Numbered from the stretch's first letter, positions 1-11,917 are shown. The stretch: 64,000 nt of DNA from Podarcis raffonei (GCF_027172205.1 NC_070605.1:25476304-25540303); one strand, 5' to 3'. Made by a program: numbers and translations. Notes: generated from the sequence alone by a model not told the origin.

Positions 1-1130
1 TCCTATGCCATATACAAATGATGTCATTACAGAATAAAGCATGGAATAGTATATTGTAGCTAATCTAAGCTATACATCTGCATTCTAATTTGTGAGCCTC
101 AGGCCAGGGACTGTGGATTTTAATTTTGCTCAGGACTTTGAGCCCTTCTATAAAGAATAAATGGCAGTGATTATTTAAACAAACAGATTCAAATATTTTA
201 TTATTAGTTAATATATTTGTATACCACCCTTCAGAGGGCAGTTCACAACATAAAAATGCAAAACAAGAACATAAAATGCATATTTGCATTTTACATACAA
301 ACACAATTAAAAGACAATAGCCAAAGGCCAGGTTATGGAGAAAGGTTTCTGCCGGGTGCCTGAAGATATTTAATGAAGGTGAGGGAGAGAGCATTTCCTA
401 GCAGGAAGCCACAGTAGAAAAGACCCGTTCTCATGCTGCTACCCTCCAGCAGAGGTGGTCCTTGAGAACCTCTGTTTCCTGAGAGTAAGATCCACTGAAG
501 CCAATTTTCTTCTGAGTAGGCACTGCACTGCAAGACTGAACTTTTTATAAGGTCCTAGACAACTCAGGTCCAGGCTTTTTTGTACCGCTATATCTCCACA
601 CTCAAAAGATGAAGTGCTCAGCGTGCAGCTACTGACAAGGCCTTCAGTACGGTTGTACAAATATTATTAAATTCTGCCCCCTCCTTGATTAGACAGGCAC
701 CTATTGCCCTGTGCTTTGGACATCTATTCAAACCTCTGCTTTTTACTCAGGCCTTCCTCCAGCTAATTATTACTTTAGCCCATGGCCAATACAATCTACC
801 ACAAATGACTTTTAATATGCTTTGCAATTTTGCTTTGATATTTCACGTTAAGCATTTTATAAATCCTTAAAAATGTGGATCAAGCCAAGGCCTCTTCAGT
901 CCAGCATACTAGGGCCAGCCAGATGCTTTGGAAGCTTCCTAGTGGAGTTTGAAGATAACTCTCCCCTAGTAACCTCACTATCCAAGAACACGCTTTCCAG
1001 TTATATAAAAAGAAACGTTTTACATGCTGCTGTTATTTTAATGGTGCTAAACTCTATATCTATATTACCACACTTTACACCTTAGAATGCTTCATGGTAT
1101 ATTTTATTGCTGCATTGCATCCACCTTGGG
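1..1130. other. Intergenic, no gene recognised
   Basis: I see no coding exon here. Bases about 195-480 resemble the 3' part of an old L2-like LINE on the minus strand (a TATTTGTATACCACCCTTCAG-like stretch followed by a diverged tail). The rest is AT-rich and unrecognised. Confidence 0.4.
195..480 (-). repeat. Old L2-like LINE 3' fragment
   Basis: The stretch near 215-250 matches the sense I have of L2-type 3' ends in lizards (a line reading as 'accacccttcagagggcag', followed by 'ttcacaacataaaa'). It is diverged, with no intact reading frame. Assignment is from memory of the family and is tentative. Confidence 0.35.
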
Positions 1131-1627
1131 AGAATTGTTGTTTAGTCGTGTCCGACTCTTTGTGACCCCCTGGACCAGAGCACGCCAGGCACTCCTGTCT
1201 TCCACTGCCTCCCGCAGTTTGGTCAAACGCATGTTGGTAGCTTCGAGAACACTCTCCAACCATCTCATCCTCTGTCATCCCCTTCTCCTTGTACCCTCCA
1301 TCTTTCCCAACATCAGGGTCTTTTCCAGGGAGTCTTCTCTTCTCATGAGGTGGCCAAAGTATTGGAGCCTCAGCTTCAGGTTCTGTCCTTCCAGTGAGCA
1401 CTCAGGGCTGATTTCCTTCAGAATGGATCAGTTTGATCTTCTTGCAGTCCATGGGACTCTCAAGAGTCTCCTCCAGCACCATAATTCAAAAGCATCAATT
1501 CTTCGACGATCAGCCTTCTTTATGGTCCAGCTCTCACTTCCATACATCACTATTGGGAAAACCAGAGCTTTAACTATACGGACCTTTGTCAGCAAGGTGA
1601 TGTCTCTGCTTTTTAAGATGCTACCTT
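1131..1627 (-). mobile_element. BovB (RTE) LINE, 3' fragment
   Basis: Read on the minus strand this encodes the C-terminal end of the BovB reverse transcriptase polyprotein (FGH-like heart, DSLEKTLMLG-like and [11 protein letters not shown]-like blocks), finishing in a short AAC-rich tail at the left edge. The nucleotide text also follows the mammalian BovB consensus through the block 'cggacctttgtcagcaa'. It is 5'-truncated and has decayed. A second BovB copy lies in the opposite orientation at 19359-19753. BovB is known for horizontal spread between squamates and ruminants. Confidence 0.9.
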
Positions 1628-1736
1628 AAAAAGAACTGATGATGTTGTTCAACCACTATTAAGGCTTTCCAAAACTTGCCCTCCCCACGTTTTAAAGAAA
1701 AACCTGAAAGGTGCAGAAGACAAAAAGGAGCCTTAC

Positions 1737-1870
1737 CGTTGCCACGCTCGGGGAGCCTGCAACTTCTCTGCCTTCTTCCACACGACCGCTCACTAACACG
1801 TATTTACAGCCCCTCTCTCTACGTGCAGGAACAATAAAACGGTGAGGGGGGCGAGAAACAGTAAAAGGGA
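1737..1870 (-). other. Possible antisense noncoding first exon near the MRPL57 promoter
   Basis: On the minus strand a consensus splice donor (ACG then GTAAGG) lies at 1736-1731, just upstream of a GC-rich promoter shared with MRPL57. The sequence before it has no ATG in the last hundred or so bases, so it would be an untranslated exon. The right limit is a guess. It could be the first exon of a divergent transcript or neighbour gene, or a chance donor. Confidence 0.3.
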
Positions 1871-2103
1871 CCTTTTTGAAAACCAGCAAACGGGGTGGGG
1901 TGGAATTGCTCCTTTAAATCTCTCTCTGTCTCCAACCCCTACCGCTTTTCTCTCACGCCACACCCCCCTCTCCCGCCTCGACGTTTGAATCTGCCAGCTC
2001 AGCGATTGGTCAGCTGGGAAGCGAGCGAGCCAGCCCCGCCCTTGCTTACTTTCCACGCCTCTTCAGTGAAGCTGGGAGGTGGGGTGGGAGGACATCTCGT
2101 CAC

Positions 2104-2113
2104 TCTCGCGAGA
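2104..2113. promoter_or_regulatory. TCTCGCGAGA palindrome
   Basis: A perfect ten-base copy of the TCTCGCGAGA element known from many vertebrate housekeeping, often bidirectional, promoters. It sits about 90 bases before the MRPL57 exon 1 splice donor, so it probably marks the core promoter. Confidence 0.75.
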
Positions 2114-2198
2114 GCTTTGAGGCTGAAGCGCGGAGGAACCTTTCGGGCGGCGCCATTTTCTTTTCCCTGCCGAGGTGGGACGGGCGGACCTGTGACCG
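2114..2198 (+). other. MRPL57: MRPL57 exon 1, 5'UTR (left edge approximate)
   Basis: The right edge is a consensus donor, ACCG then GTGAGT at 2199-2204. The left edge is set only by the TCTCGCGAGA element and is uncertain. The exon has no ATG, so translation would start at the first ATG of exon 2. A 5'UTR intron is also, to my knowledge, the human MRPL57 arrangement. Confidence 0.6.
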
Positions 2199-2815
2199 GT
2201 GAGTTGAAGAGGAGCAGCGGGAAAGGGGTTGCGGGGACGGGCGGGCAGAGCGGAGGGGCGGGGAAGCAGGTGGGCGGGGAGAAAGGGTTTCCCTCTAAAC
2301 CGGCGGCAAGAGGAAGCGGGCGGGACACCGAGAAGCTGCCCAGGGTGGCCGGTAGGCATTGATAGAATTGGAGTGGGAGGAGGCAGGGGCTAGTTGCCAT
2401 CCCATCCCGGGGTGGGAGCACTTCAGACGTGTCAGATCTGCTGCTTTTTCTTCTTGTTGTTCCTAGAGCTCCCAGGATTTACCAGCCGAAGCCCAGGCGC
2501 AAAAGGTGTAGCATTAAAGCAGAGGACGCACCTTGAGCAGCAGAGGCGTTGTTTTCCGCTGCTGGAACTGAACTCGGCTCACAGTCCTTTCACACGCTCC
2601 AAGTGAGCCCCCAGGGAAGTGGGGATCCTCTGGCCCTCAAGGACGCCCATTTCCCCCCCCCCATCATGCACACCTTGCTGATCAGCTGATATCACTGGTG
2701 GCATCAGGCGATGGGCGAGGGAACAGGGTCAATACAGAAAGCAGGATTTCATTCCCCATGAGTGGGTGGAGGTGGGGAGCCAAAGCAGCTCACATGCTTC
2801 TTCCAGCATGTAGTG

Positions 2816-2993
2816 CATAACTGTCAACCTCCCCTTTTTTGGCAAGAAATTCCCTTATTCCAGCGCCATTTCCTGCTGCTATCCCAGATTGTTAGCTATC
2901 CCGTAGACTGTCCCCAGGACAGGTGAGGCGGCTGAGCCCTTATTTTCGAGGCTGCTGATCCCTTATTTTCAAATCTGAAAGTTGACAGCTATG
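2816..2993. mobile_element. hAT-type MITE with perfect 8-bp target duplication
   Basis: A 178-bp element in the MRPL57 intron with inverted ends CATAACTGTCAAC and GTTGACAGCTATG. It is flanked by identical 8-bp direct repeats ATGTAGTG at 2808-2815 and 2994-3001. No coding capacity. The 8-bp duplication fits hAT; the ends do not match a family name I can give. Confidence 0.75.
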
Positions 2994-4729
2994 ATGTAGT
3001 GTGTGTGAGGTGTTTCACACAATGCGTTTGAGAAGCGATGTAGGGCAGCCTCCACACTTTCCTTACAGCAAGAAATGGGAGCGTGGGGGTTGCCTTGCTT
3101 CTCAAAAGTGTTGTTTGAATCAACCACATCTAAATTCCCAAGACTAGGAATTTCAGGAGCGTGAGAGGTTTGCAGCTATGTGAATTTATTTCAGTTTACT
3201 TTCTACAACGTGCAGGTGGTAGAGGGCTTCCCTAGCCTCCCTGTGAGATAACAGGGACAGGGCTTTATCGGTGGTGGTCCTACACTTTAGAACTACATCC
3301 CCAAGGTGCAGTCCCTCACTGCTGGTGGTCTTTAAAATAAATATTTCTTCTGGGGGTTTTATTGTCTGGTTTGCTGAATTGTGCTGTACGGTACTTGAAA
3401 AAAACTATTTAGATGCTGCTGCATTTTTGTTATTTTATTTCATGCATTTAGAGTAATATAAGCCACTTTGTGCCCTGAAAACGGGGTTAAGAATAGTTTA
3501 ATTGACGAGAGCAATCAGTAACAAAGTGTGATCTTTGGTACTGGGAGAGACGGGTTTCACCTGAGTGACTATTTTCATCTGTTAATACTTTTTTTGGGGT
3601 GGGGTGGGGATTATATTATACTCCTGTGTCTCTTCACATGAATCTGAGATCTCCTGGAGATTTCATGATATTTTTTTCTCACAAAATCTCCAGGAACTTG
3701 GACGGCCTGCAAGAGCCTCCTGGAGCCCAGGAAGCAAGGCGGAGAGCTTAAAATTAAGCTCTGTCTTGCTTCACAGTCAAGATTGCTCATATGAAGGTGG
3801 TTCAAGTATCGGAGTTTTTGCATATGAAGTGTTACCCCAAGAATGTAATCCCTGCTCAGTGTACTACTGTGGGTTCGGCATAGCACAGTAGGTGGGGTTG
3901 GCATATCAGTGTGAAGGCTTTGTTTGAGCTCTTCTCTGATACTTAGTTTTTGATGTGGGACATTCAAATATGAGTCCCCAGCTGATGACGGGGGCTGCAT
4001 ACACACCATTCATTTAAAGTCTACACACCCCTCACAGAATCTTCTGTCCAAATAATTTTTATTGGTTTCCATGTAAATACAAGAATATGTAACTACAGTA
4101 ACTTGTCCTGTGGTACATTCTTATTAAGTTTTGTATGCAATACACAACACAAGCAATATGTTTGTTTATGCATTATCAATTCAAGTCTCCGCTCCACAGA
4201 GATTCTTGTGTTGTTGTTGGAATAAAAGTACAGTATATTCTTGTCCACCCCTCACAGAATCTTGAGGACCATAGTTTACCCCTCATAGAGCTACAAGTGT
4301 CACGATTTTTTTTAAATATTTTTTTGCAGGCAAGGAATAAGCTTTAAATGTATGGTATGTACCTAGCCTCAAATGGTACAACCCTTACTGGCTTATCAGT
4401 AGTAAGTGTTGCCTCACTTGGATTTTCCATTAACTGAAGAGAATCAAGGGAAGGGAAGAGTGCCTTTGTGGGAATCAAAAGATGCACCAGTCTGTCCTCT
4501 ACTTACACATTATCAAAAATCAAGAGAAAGACCCCTGCAGCCTCTGACATAAGGATGATTGCCAAAAATCCTATGAGATAGGTGTACACATTGATGTCTC
4601 AAGCTAGAAGTCAGCTTCTCTAATTCATTATAGCCATGGGTTCTAGCTGCTAACTGTAAATAATATTGACCTCTTGTATTTGATTGAAGAATATTCAAGT
4701 AATCAATGTTAACCTGCTTTGTTAAAGGT

Positions 4730-5044
4730 ATGTTTCTGACCATAGCACGGCTTCGAAACCGCATTCCTGGGAGTCAGTGGATTGGTAAACACAGACGGCC
4801 GAGGTTCGTTACAGAGATAATGAAACAGGGTATCATCAAGAGGCTGGAAAGGGAAGCTGAAAATGAATATTGGCTGAGCCGGGCATACATGACAAAAGAC
4901 CAGGAGTATCGCCACAATGCAGAACGCAGACGTTTATGGCGGGAAAGAGCAATGGCTGCAGAAAAAGCTAAGTTTCCAGAGCATAAGTATGCTACAGAAC
5001 ATCTGGGTCACCTTAATGTGACCAAGAAATGGACAGAAGCTTGA
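4730..5044 (+). CDS. MRPL57: Mitochondrial ribosomal protein L57 (mL63/MRP63)
   Basis: A 104-residue protein of the mitochondrial large ribosomal subunit; the human protein has 102. The whole coding region is in one exon. Recognisable blocks are RIPGSQWIGKHRRPRFV near residues 11-27, EREAENEYWLS in the middle and HLNVTKKW near the C-terminus, all strongly matching human MRPL57. It is rich in Arg and Lys, as expected for an rRNA-binding protein, and the N-terminus lacks an obvious long presequence. The splice acceptor AG is at 4726-4727 and the ATG follows two bases later. An in-frame upstream ATG at 4706 lies in the intron and is not used. The gene converges on ZDHHC20, as in other amniotes. 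It looks intact. Confidence 0.95.
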   Translation: MFLTIARLRNRIPGSQWIGKHRRPRFVTEIMKQGIIKRLEREAENEYWLSRAYMTKDQEYRHNAERRRLWRERAMAAEKAKFPEHKYATEHLGHLNVTKKWTEA

Positions 5045-5122
5045 AAAACTTAAGTTGGCGTTCAGCTGGACTGCTTGCAATTGCTGACAGTGGCAACCAC
5101 CAGTTATGTAAGAAGGCCTGTA

Positions 5123-5128
5123 AATAAA
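5123..5128 (+). terminator. MRPL57 poly(A) signal AATAAA
   Basis: A canonical AATAAA about 80 bases after the stop codon, followed by a T/G-rich stretch. Cleavage is expected near 5145, giving a short 3'UTR. Confidence 0.75.
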
Positions 5129-5399
5129 TGTATTACTCTTCAGCTCTCGGTCTCAGTGCTCATTCCAAGTTACAGGTGTTCTTTTTCTTCCAAACTTTGG
5201 TAATGCTATTCTGCCTAGAAAGGATCATCCTCTCTCCTCAAGTTGTGCTTGCAAAAGTTTCTCGTAATAATCTGATGTTCAATCCAGAGTAATGTCCAGT
5301 TATTCGTTCCTTCTAGGTGTTATTTTCCCAGTGTTAAATCCAGGCATCTCAGTTTCATTCCTTTCCCTTCCCATCCTAGAAGTCCAAAAGAGGTTCTCC

Positions 5400-6960
5400 A
5401 ATTATTATTAAAAGTAAGAGTCGGCCTTAATCTTCTTCCGGTCCACCCTCACAACTTTACCACCAGATTTTAAAAGACAGTTCAGTCCTTATTCTTTATT
5501 CATCATGAATTTCTTTACTGTATTTATATGACAATGTCCACAATTGATCAGAAATTAAGTAGACATTAATTCGCACTCCCGCAAAAGTTCCTGTATCTTC
5601 CAGTTCCATTTCCTGTTGCCATGGTCTTCATTCCTTGCCATTTTTTCTTTCAATATCCTGTATTTCCATTCTTTTTTTCAAAAGTATGGCAGGAAGCATG
5701 ATCACTTTGTCTTCTGAGATGATTCCAAGTTATACACAGAGTCCTCCTTCCATGAATTCCATCGCCTTCCAGCATTACATCTGTTGCACTCCTTCCAGCA
5801 TCAGCAATAAACCATCCTCGAGGGCTGAGAAATTATCCTTGATAATTTTTTCCAGGAGCTGTGACTCTTCAGCAATCTGTGTAAAACCTTCCTCCTGATG
5901 TAGCAAACCATCTCCAGTATTTTCCCCCAGGAGCTGTAATTCCACACCCACCTCCACTTTACTCAGTGATTTGCCCATTATCATTTTCTGCATCTCCCAT
6001 TTTTAATTGGGTTCTCTGTTGATCAAATCATTTTTGAAAACCTGCCAGAGTTAATAGATTATTTCTTGACATACTTGCAATCTTGGGTGCTGCTAGAAGT
6101 ACAGTCCTAACCACATTCTTAGCATTCTATTCTTCCTACTGCGAGCGCAGCAGTAACCATTAATTTTCATTACTGTCAATGCAATCACTTGTGAAATGGA
6201 GGATCAAAGATATAACAGCACAAGAACATAGACACTTCTTAGAGATTCTCTTCTCTGTTATAAGCAGGTGTGTGTTATGAACAGCTGTATACTTTCCTTG
6301 AAACAAACTAGATACTTCCTGAAAAACCAATTTTGCCGTCAGTCTTTCAATGACTTCTCTTCTTAAGCCAGCTTTAGGGTCGTATTTCAAATTGACATTT
6401 TTACTGACAAAGGAGTAGTTTCTTTAATTTCTTTAGTGATTTATAGTAGTTTCATATATAACTAAAGAAAGGAGGTATGGTTACGTCTTTTCCTAGGAGA
6501 TTGACCTCCAGAGATCTTTAGCAGTGCCTGGGCAATGTTGTTGTTTTTCCCACTCCTGGTCACTCAGCCATCCAATAGGATTTCTCGATCCCACGTCAGC
6601 AAGCAATCCATCAAAAACATCCAGGAATTAATCCAAATGTTGTCTCTGTTCAGCAGAGACAAAAATGGCACATAATCCACCGTTAGTCACCACTTAATTA
6701 CATCTTTGGGGAGCTCCCGAGAGAGGTGGCTAACCTGCGACGGCTCCTTCCCTGGAAGTGTATCTTGAGAGTGTTTCTTGATTTTAGCTTTGTCATGTTG
6801 TGTGTCCTCAGTGGTAGCATGCTTTCTAGCAGCAACCTGTCAGGGACAGAGGTAGGCAACAGTGATCCATGCTTTGGGCTGGGACACTTCCATTTCAAGT
6901 ATAGTGTCAATGGGACCTGTGAAATGTATCCTGTCCTAATTTGTTAGCCTTTACTAGCTA
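5400..6960 (-). mobile_element. L1-like LINE fragment, 5' region and ORF1-like coding remnant
   Basis: On the minus strand this holds two open stretches (6390-6160 and 5993-5775) encoding a Glu/Leu/Lys-rich, probably coiled-coil protein, downstream of a GC-richer leader near 6660-6760. That order, leader then coiled-coil ORF, fits the 5' part of an L1 element. No reverse transcriptase part is present. It lies between the convergent ends of MRPL57 and ZDHHC20. The identification rests on general character, not a motif, and is tentative. Confidence 0.4.
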
Positions 6961-6999
6961 ACATTTCCAGGCAAAACGAAGCCAAGTGTGGGAACCCAA

Positions 7000-9900
7000 A
7001 ATGGAGGTGAACTCTGGCAACATCTGCCCACTGTTATCTTTATTTAATTGGACTGACACATGAGAGATAGCCCCAACTAACTTTTAAAGCTCCTTTTCCC
7101 AAGTGATGTCCCCACGCATTTATACCCACACATAAAAGAGAATTGAAATTGTATCTTCATCACTTGCACCAATTAGAAATGCATTTCACAAGTTAGCTCA
7201 TTTTTTCAACGTATTTATTTAGTTTCTTTTGCATTCAGTGTGTCATAATCCATTTTAATGTATCATCACTTTGGCAAAGAAGGGTTTAAGATTATGCTTT
7301 TTCCCCTTAAAAGGAGCTATGCTTAAGATATTAATGGAAGTCTGCACTTTGATATATAAAATACTCAACATGATTTAAAATTATTGGTGAAAAATACACA
7401 TGAAAATATTACAAGGTGCAGATAAAAACATGAAAATTTCAGGCAAAATGATCTGTATTCTTTTATATTTAATTTATTTATAAAAGTCCATTTAAAAAGT
7501 CACTTTAAAGTATTAATGGCAATGCTTTCTTTGTGCATAGGAATATTCCTATCTGCAACATAAAAAACAGATGCATTATTCACATTATATATCCTCTAAA
7601 TAACCTCATACCAATTTAAATTTGAGTATTTGCAAGCTTACTTAGTTACAGTGGATATACCTTTATTTAAGTAAAATCCTTGCATACACCTTTGTCATAA
7701 ATATAGGACAATGTATTTGACATACCCACTGGTAAACACACAGGTTGTGGCAGCCCTAGACATAAACTAAGGATGTCACTCTTATGGCCTTGTAATTTAC
7801 ACACGAGGGCAGAAGAAATGAAGACACAGTGGAGAGATGTTCTCTGTTTTGCATTATGGTCTGCAATTCTAAACCATGTATTTATGTGTCATCTCTGCAG
7901 AAACCCATAGGACTTCCTGGTGAATGCATTTAGGAATGAAGGAAAAATCTGCATTCCTTAAACCACTTTATATAAAATTTTCCTGGTAGAATCCCAGAAT
8001 TCTGGGACTACTTGGGAACTGCAACATAATGTAACTTGTACATCTGTTGGTGTTTACAATTTCTGGGTACCAAGAAAAAGGTTCTGATGCTGTCCTAACT
8101 TGACCCAAGTTATGAGTCAGTCATATCCCTGTTGGATGATCTTCTACAACTCAACTTCACTTAATGTTCTGTAAATGTGGACAGACACTTTCTACCACTT
8201 GCAAGATTCAAGTTAAGATCTGGAGAATACATATTGGATATTAAGACTGAGTTAAAGCATAAGTTTCCAACACAGATCCAAGAGATGTATTGCTAAGTAA
8301 CCAGGAGCTAACGTCACATTGTGTATTAGGGTTGGCATCTTATTAAAAATAAAGATGATGTTTGGAACTTGATTGACTCTAGTAGTAGATACCAATTGTT
8401 AAGGCATTATTCTACCAGAAAAAAAGAGTGGTTGGTAAATGAAAGAAGTGCTGCTGTTTTAAAAAACAACTTCACCCCAAATCTGTAACATAAAATTGAA
8501 CTCATAAAAGTGGCCAGCAAGCAACGCCAGATTGTGCTAGAATCAGAACTCAGGGGAGCTTCTTGAAACAGGAATGTGTCTGCTAGGGAATGCAAACTGT
8601 ATTTACTAGCATTAAAAATTACATTGATCCTTAAATGTGACCTGCTGATGCTAGGTCATTTACTAGCAAAATGCTTTCATAAGGCATTGGAATTAAAACT
8701 AAACCGTTTACAAACTATATTCTTTGGTATTATTTCTCAATACTGGTCAAGATACTTTACACATTAAACAACGGATACCATGAAGAAGAGTCTTCTGGAA
8801 CCTTTTCAAAGTGGTTTAAGGACTGCAAATCAATAAAGTATTAAATATTGACAATTATTACCCCAATAGTGAAAAAAGGGAATGCATTAACAGCAACGTG
8901 TGGACTTCTAAGATTCACGTTAAGTGCAGATGGGCCTTAATTCCTATGTACACTCTACAAAGAGAACCCTGTTACCCATTTTACGTACTCTACATATATG
9001 ACATACTGCAAGAAATGTGCTGCTATAGTTGACCTAACTGGTAAACGCAACCCATAAATTTATGGCCTGGCTCCCAATATATACTTGATTCCATTCTATC
9101 CTTTCCTGAAGCTGTTGAGAGTCAAAGCACAGGTACTGTATGATGAATGGGACAAGCAAGGCAGAGCATGGCACCTCTGCCCACTTGCGTCAACACTGAA
9201 GGGGCTGTCCATTTGCTACAGTGCCTAGCTAGTGCAAGAAGTTGTGGGACCATTCTGTGGGCTGGCTGGGACATAAGAAGACAAAAAAACAAACCTGCCT
9301 CTATTCATCCCCACCTGACCTGGAGAAGCTATATGCAAGGTGCTGTTGTGCCACATAAAGCTTATTTCCCCCATGTGCTCTGAAGCACTGATGGCAACTG
9401 CTATTTCAGGACAGGAGTTGGGGTGAAATCCCACTACCTTGAGTATGGAGAGTGAGGTTAGCAGTTGCACAGAAAGCCCTGAGCTTGATTTATGCATTTT
9501 GCACAGGAAGTGTGTAGGATCCAGCTCTTGAGTTTGGGTTGGTCACAAAGACAGCACAAACCATTTTAGCTTTTCCTTCATTTTGTAAACTAAGCTGATC
9601 TAAGAAGATCCTAAACTATTTTACAAACTACAAAATTTATTTTCAATATAATTCCCCCCATCCAACTATCGTCATGTTTCCTAAGATTTGCAAAGTGGAT
9701 CCCGGTTTTTCCACTTGTATCATACATGGGATAATTTATATAAAAGGGGTTTGGGAAGAATTTAATATTTTTATAGAGCTAACGAACTATGAGCAGCTTG
9801 GACACAATTTATGATAGGGAATTAAAAGGTACACATCAAGGTAGAATGATGGGGAAGTCTGACACCATACAGTGAGCCAAGACGGAACTTCGTGGCTACA

Positions 9901-11879
9901 ATGGTCTCCTCCTTAAAGAGTATCAGAAGCCAGAATTCAGGTTAAAGAGCTGGGTGGCTGGAGATGAGGATTCTTCTGAGTCAAGCATTGAGTACTTTGC
10001 TGCCCCTTGTGAACTGATAATAAAGATTAAGCCCCCACAGTAGTTTGTAGAAATATTTGCTCAGAAAAAGGTTTGTGTCTTAAAAGGATAGGCCTTGGAT
10101 TCAGGGTCAGTGAGACTGTGGGAGGGAGAGATGCCAAAGTAGGGGTAACTAGAGAACAAACCCTCTTTCTCCCTTGGGTGCATTCTTCCACATCTTACTC
10201 AAGGAATTTTGCTAGTAAAAATCCCCGTGAAATCCAGTCCCATAAAGTACAGTACGTATTTGTTTATTTTCTCTTTTAAAAAAAATGGATGATTTCTGGA
10301 GCTGGGCTGAAAGAAGATGGATAAATCAATTGGGATCTTTATGCTGGGATTATCAGTCAAAAAGATTTGAAAGTAACATTCAGGTAAACATCTCGGGGGG
10401 GAAGGAAGGAGAGGAATTCACTTTACTAAATTATATTGTTGATATGGCTTAATATGACAAATTCTAGAAATTAAACTATTGGCACTTTAAAGAAACAGAA
10501 AGTCGAGGAAACTTTATTCTCCCTAACTAATGTACCATGTTGCCAGTGGGCCCTTATTTCTGGAAAAAATAAAAAAAAAATCAATGGAAAAACCTTGCTT
10601 GTCTGATGTTGTATTGCAACAAAGCAAGCCTGTAGGAAGAGAACTTCAATATCAGAGAGGACTAAAAGGCCAGAGTCTTGGGTTGGCTGTTTAGCAACAC
10701 CTACCAATACCACTGGTTATCTGATAATGGTAGTGGAGAAAGCAAAAATGCATCATGCTGCAAGTCCACCAGATAGTGCTTTGAGACACATAATCGTACT
10801 GTGCAGTTTCAATGGCCGTACTCTATGATTGTTTCACTCTTTCCTCCCCTGCCCCATCTTTCTTCCATAGACTTGCTATGGAAGAAACTCCCGTATGACA
10901 CCGGCATGGCATTTCTCACACCAACTTTGCAGTATTAGTTTCCTCCACCGCGGTGCAGCCAAAATGCATAGTTTCTGCACTTCTAAGAGTCTTGCATACG
11001 CTCATATCCTTCCAGGGTATTTCAGGATTTGGCCCTTGTAGTGGCTTACGTCCATGTTGCAAAAATGCACATCAAGAATCTTAAGGCATCAAACTTTCTG
11101 CTATGCAACAGTGCTCATAAGCATCCACTGGATACCGTCAAGGATTTCGTTTTTTCATATCCTGCTAACATGCTGGCACTGTTCCATTGATATATCAGTG
11201 TCTTCCATACAAAATTAAGTAATATCCAAGCACAAATGTAGTGTAGAAACCTATACGGAAAACAAATTACATTAGTGTAATGCTGCATAAAGACAGAGAT
11301 AGAAAAAAGACATGGCTACCTACTCCGGATTTCGATCTATGTCACTTCCTTGCATGACTTACTGCTTATGAAGGGCTTTCTCCAAAATGACTGAAGCCCA
11401 ACTGGGGTCTCTGTGCTGCCACCTGCGTTCCACTCATACAACTTCTATCAGCTTGGTCTTGGGATGCTGGCAACTGCATTGTAAACACATTTCTATCCAA
11501 ACAGGAATTGGCTTCTACTCTGTGAAATCTGCCTGCTGCTTTAAATCTGCTTTGGAAATAGATTTGCAGTATCTCAAATTAGCCTATAGAAAATTCATCC
11601 CCTAATCACAGACACAAGGGAACTGATCGCGGCTACTCCACACTGAAGAAACACTGTCCTTAATTGCTGTGTTTCTGCCTTCACTTTTAAGACCAGGCTT
11701 TATATTTCTGATGCATCACCCATGCTCCATTTTCCTTTTTTTTTTAAAAAAGGAAGGCTTTCAAAACGAAAAGAATCTTATTTCACAGCCTTACAAGGTC
11801 ACAATAAATCACTATTTCTGAGCAGAAGTTATCTTACCATCTTTTCCTCTCCAGAGAGGGATGGACACTGAAGCCAAGA
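7000..11879 (-). other. ZDHHC20: Probable ZDHHC20 3'UTR and downstream flank
   Basis: No gene or clear mobile element is seen in this AT-rich stretch, which follows the ZDHHC20 stop codon. AATAAA signals on the minus strand occur at about 9.63 kb, near 7.21 kb and at 7039-7044; I cannot tell which is used. The human transcript is known for a long 3'UTR-type last exon, so much of this may be transcribed. Confidence 0.4.
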
Positions 11880-11917
11880 TCAGCTCTCCAATGAAACTAT
11901 AATATGCTTTTTTACAC
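11880..11917 (-). CDS. ZDHHC20: ZDHHC20 exon 12, coding part
   Basis: Encodes the last twelve residues, [12 protein letters not shown] then TGA. It lines up position by position with human GTNNHVTVAIEN but keeps only the first G, H, V and E as identities. Acceptor is TTTTTTAAAG on the minus strand. Stop is at 11882-11880. The phase from exon 11 (one base of a Gly codon) fits. Confidence 0.85.

Larger units (their letters stand above)
1895..2350 (+). promoter_or_regulatory. CpG-rich promoter of MRPL57
   Basis: GC-rich, CpG-rich DNA in an AT-rich setting. It contains an inverted CCAAT box (ATTGG at 2005-2009), the palindrome TCTCGCGAGA at 2104-2113 and a YY1-like GGCGCCATTTTC at about 2149-2160. 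No TATA box is seen, in keeping with a housekeeping promoter with dispersed starts. Transcription probably begins just downstream of the palindrome. Confidence 0.75.

Noticed and set aside
1690-2060. SKA3 first coding exon
   Set aside because: None of the minus-strand frames left of the MRPL57 promoter shows the SKA3 N-terminus.
6160-6390. ZDHHC20 last exon candidate ending SNEN
   Set aside because: It resembled the human ending by chance; phase and acceptor do not fit, and it is part of an L1-like fragment. The exon at 11880-11917 fits in length, phase and pattern.
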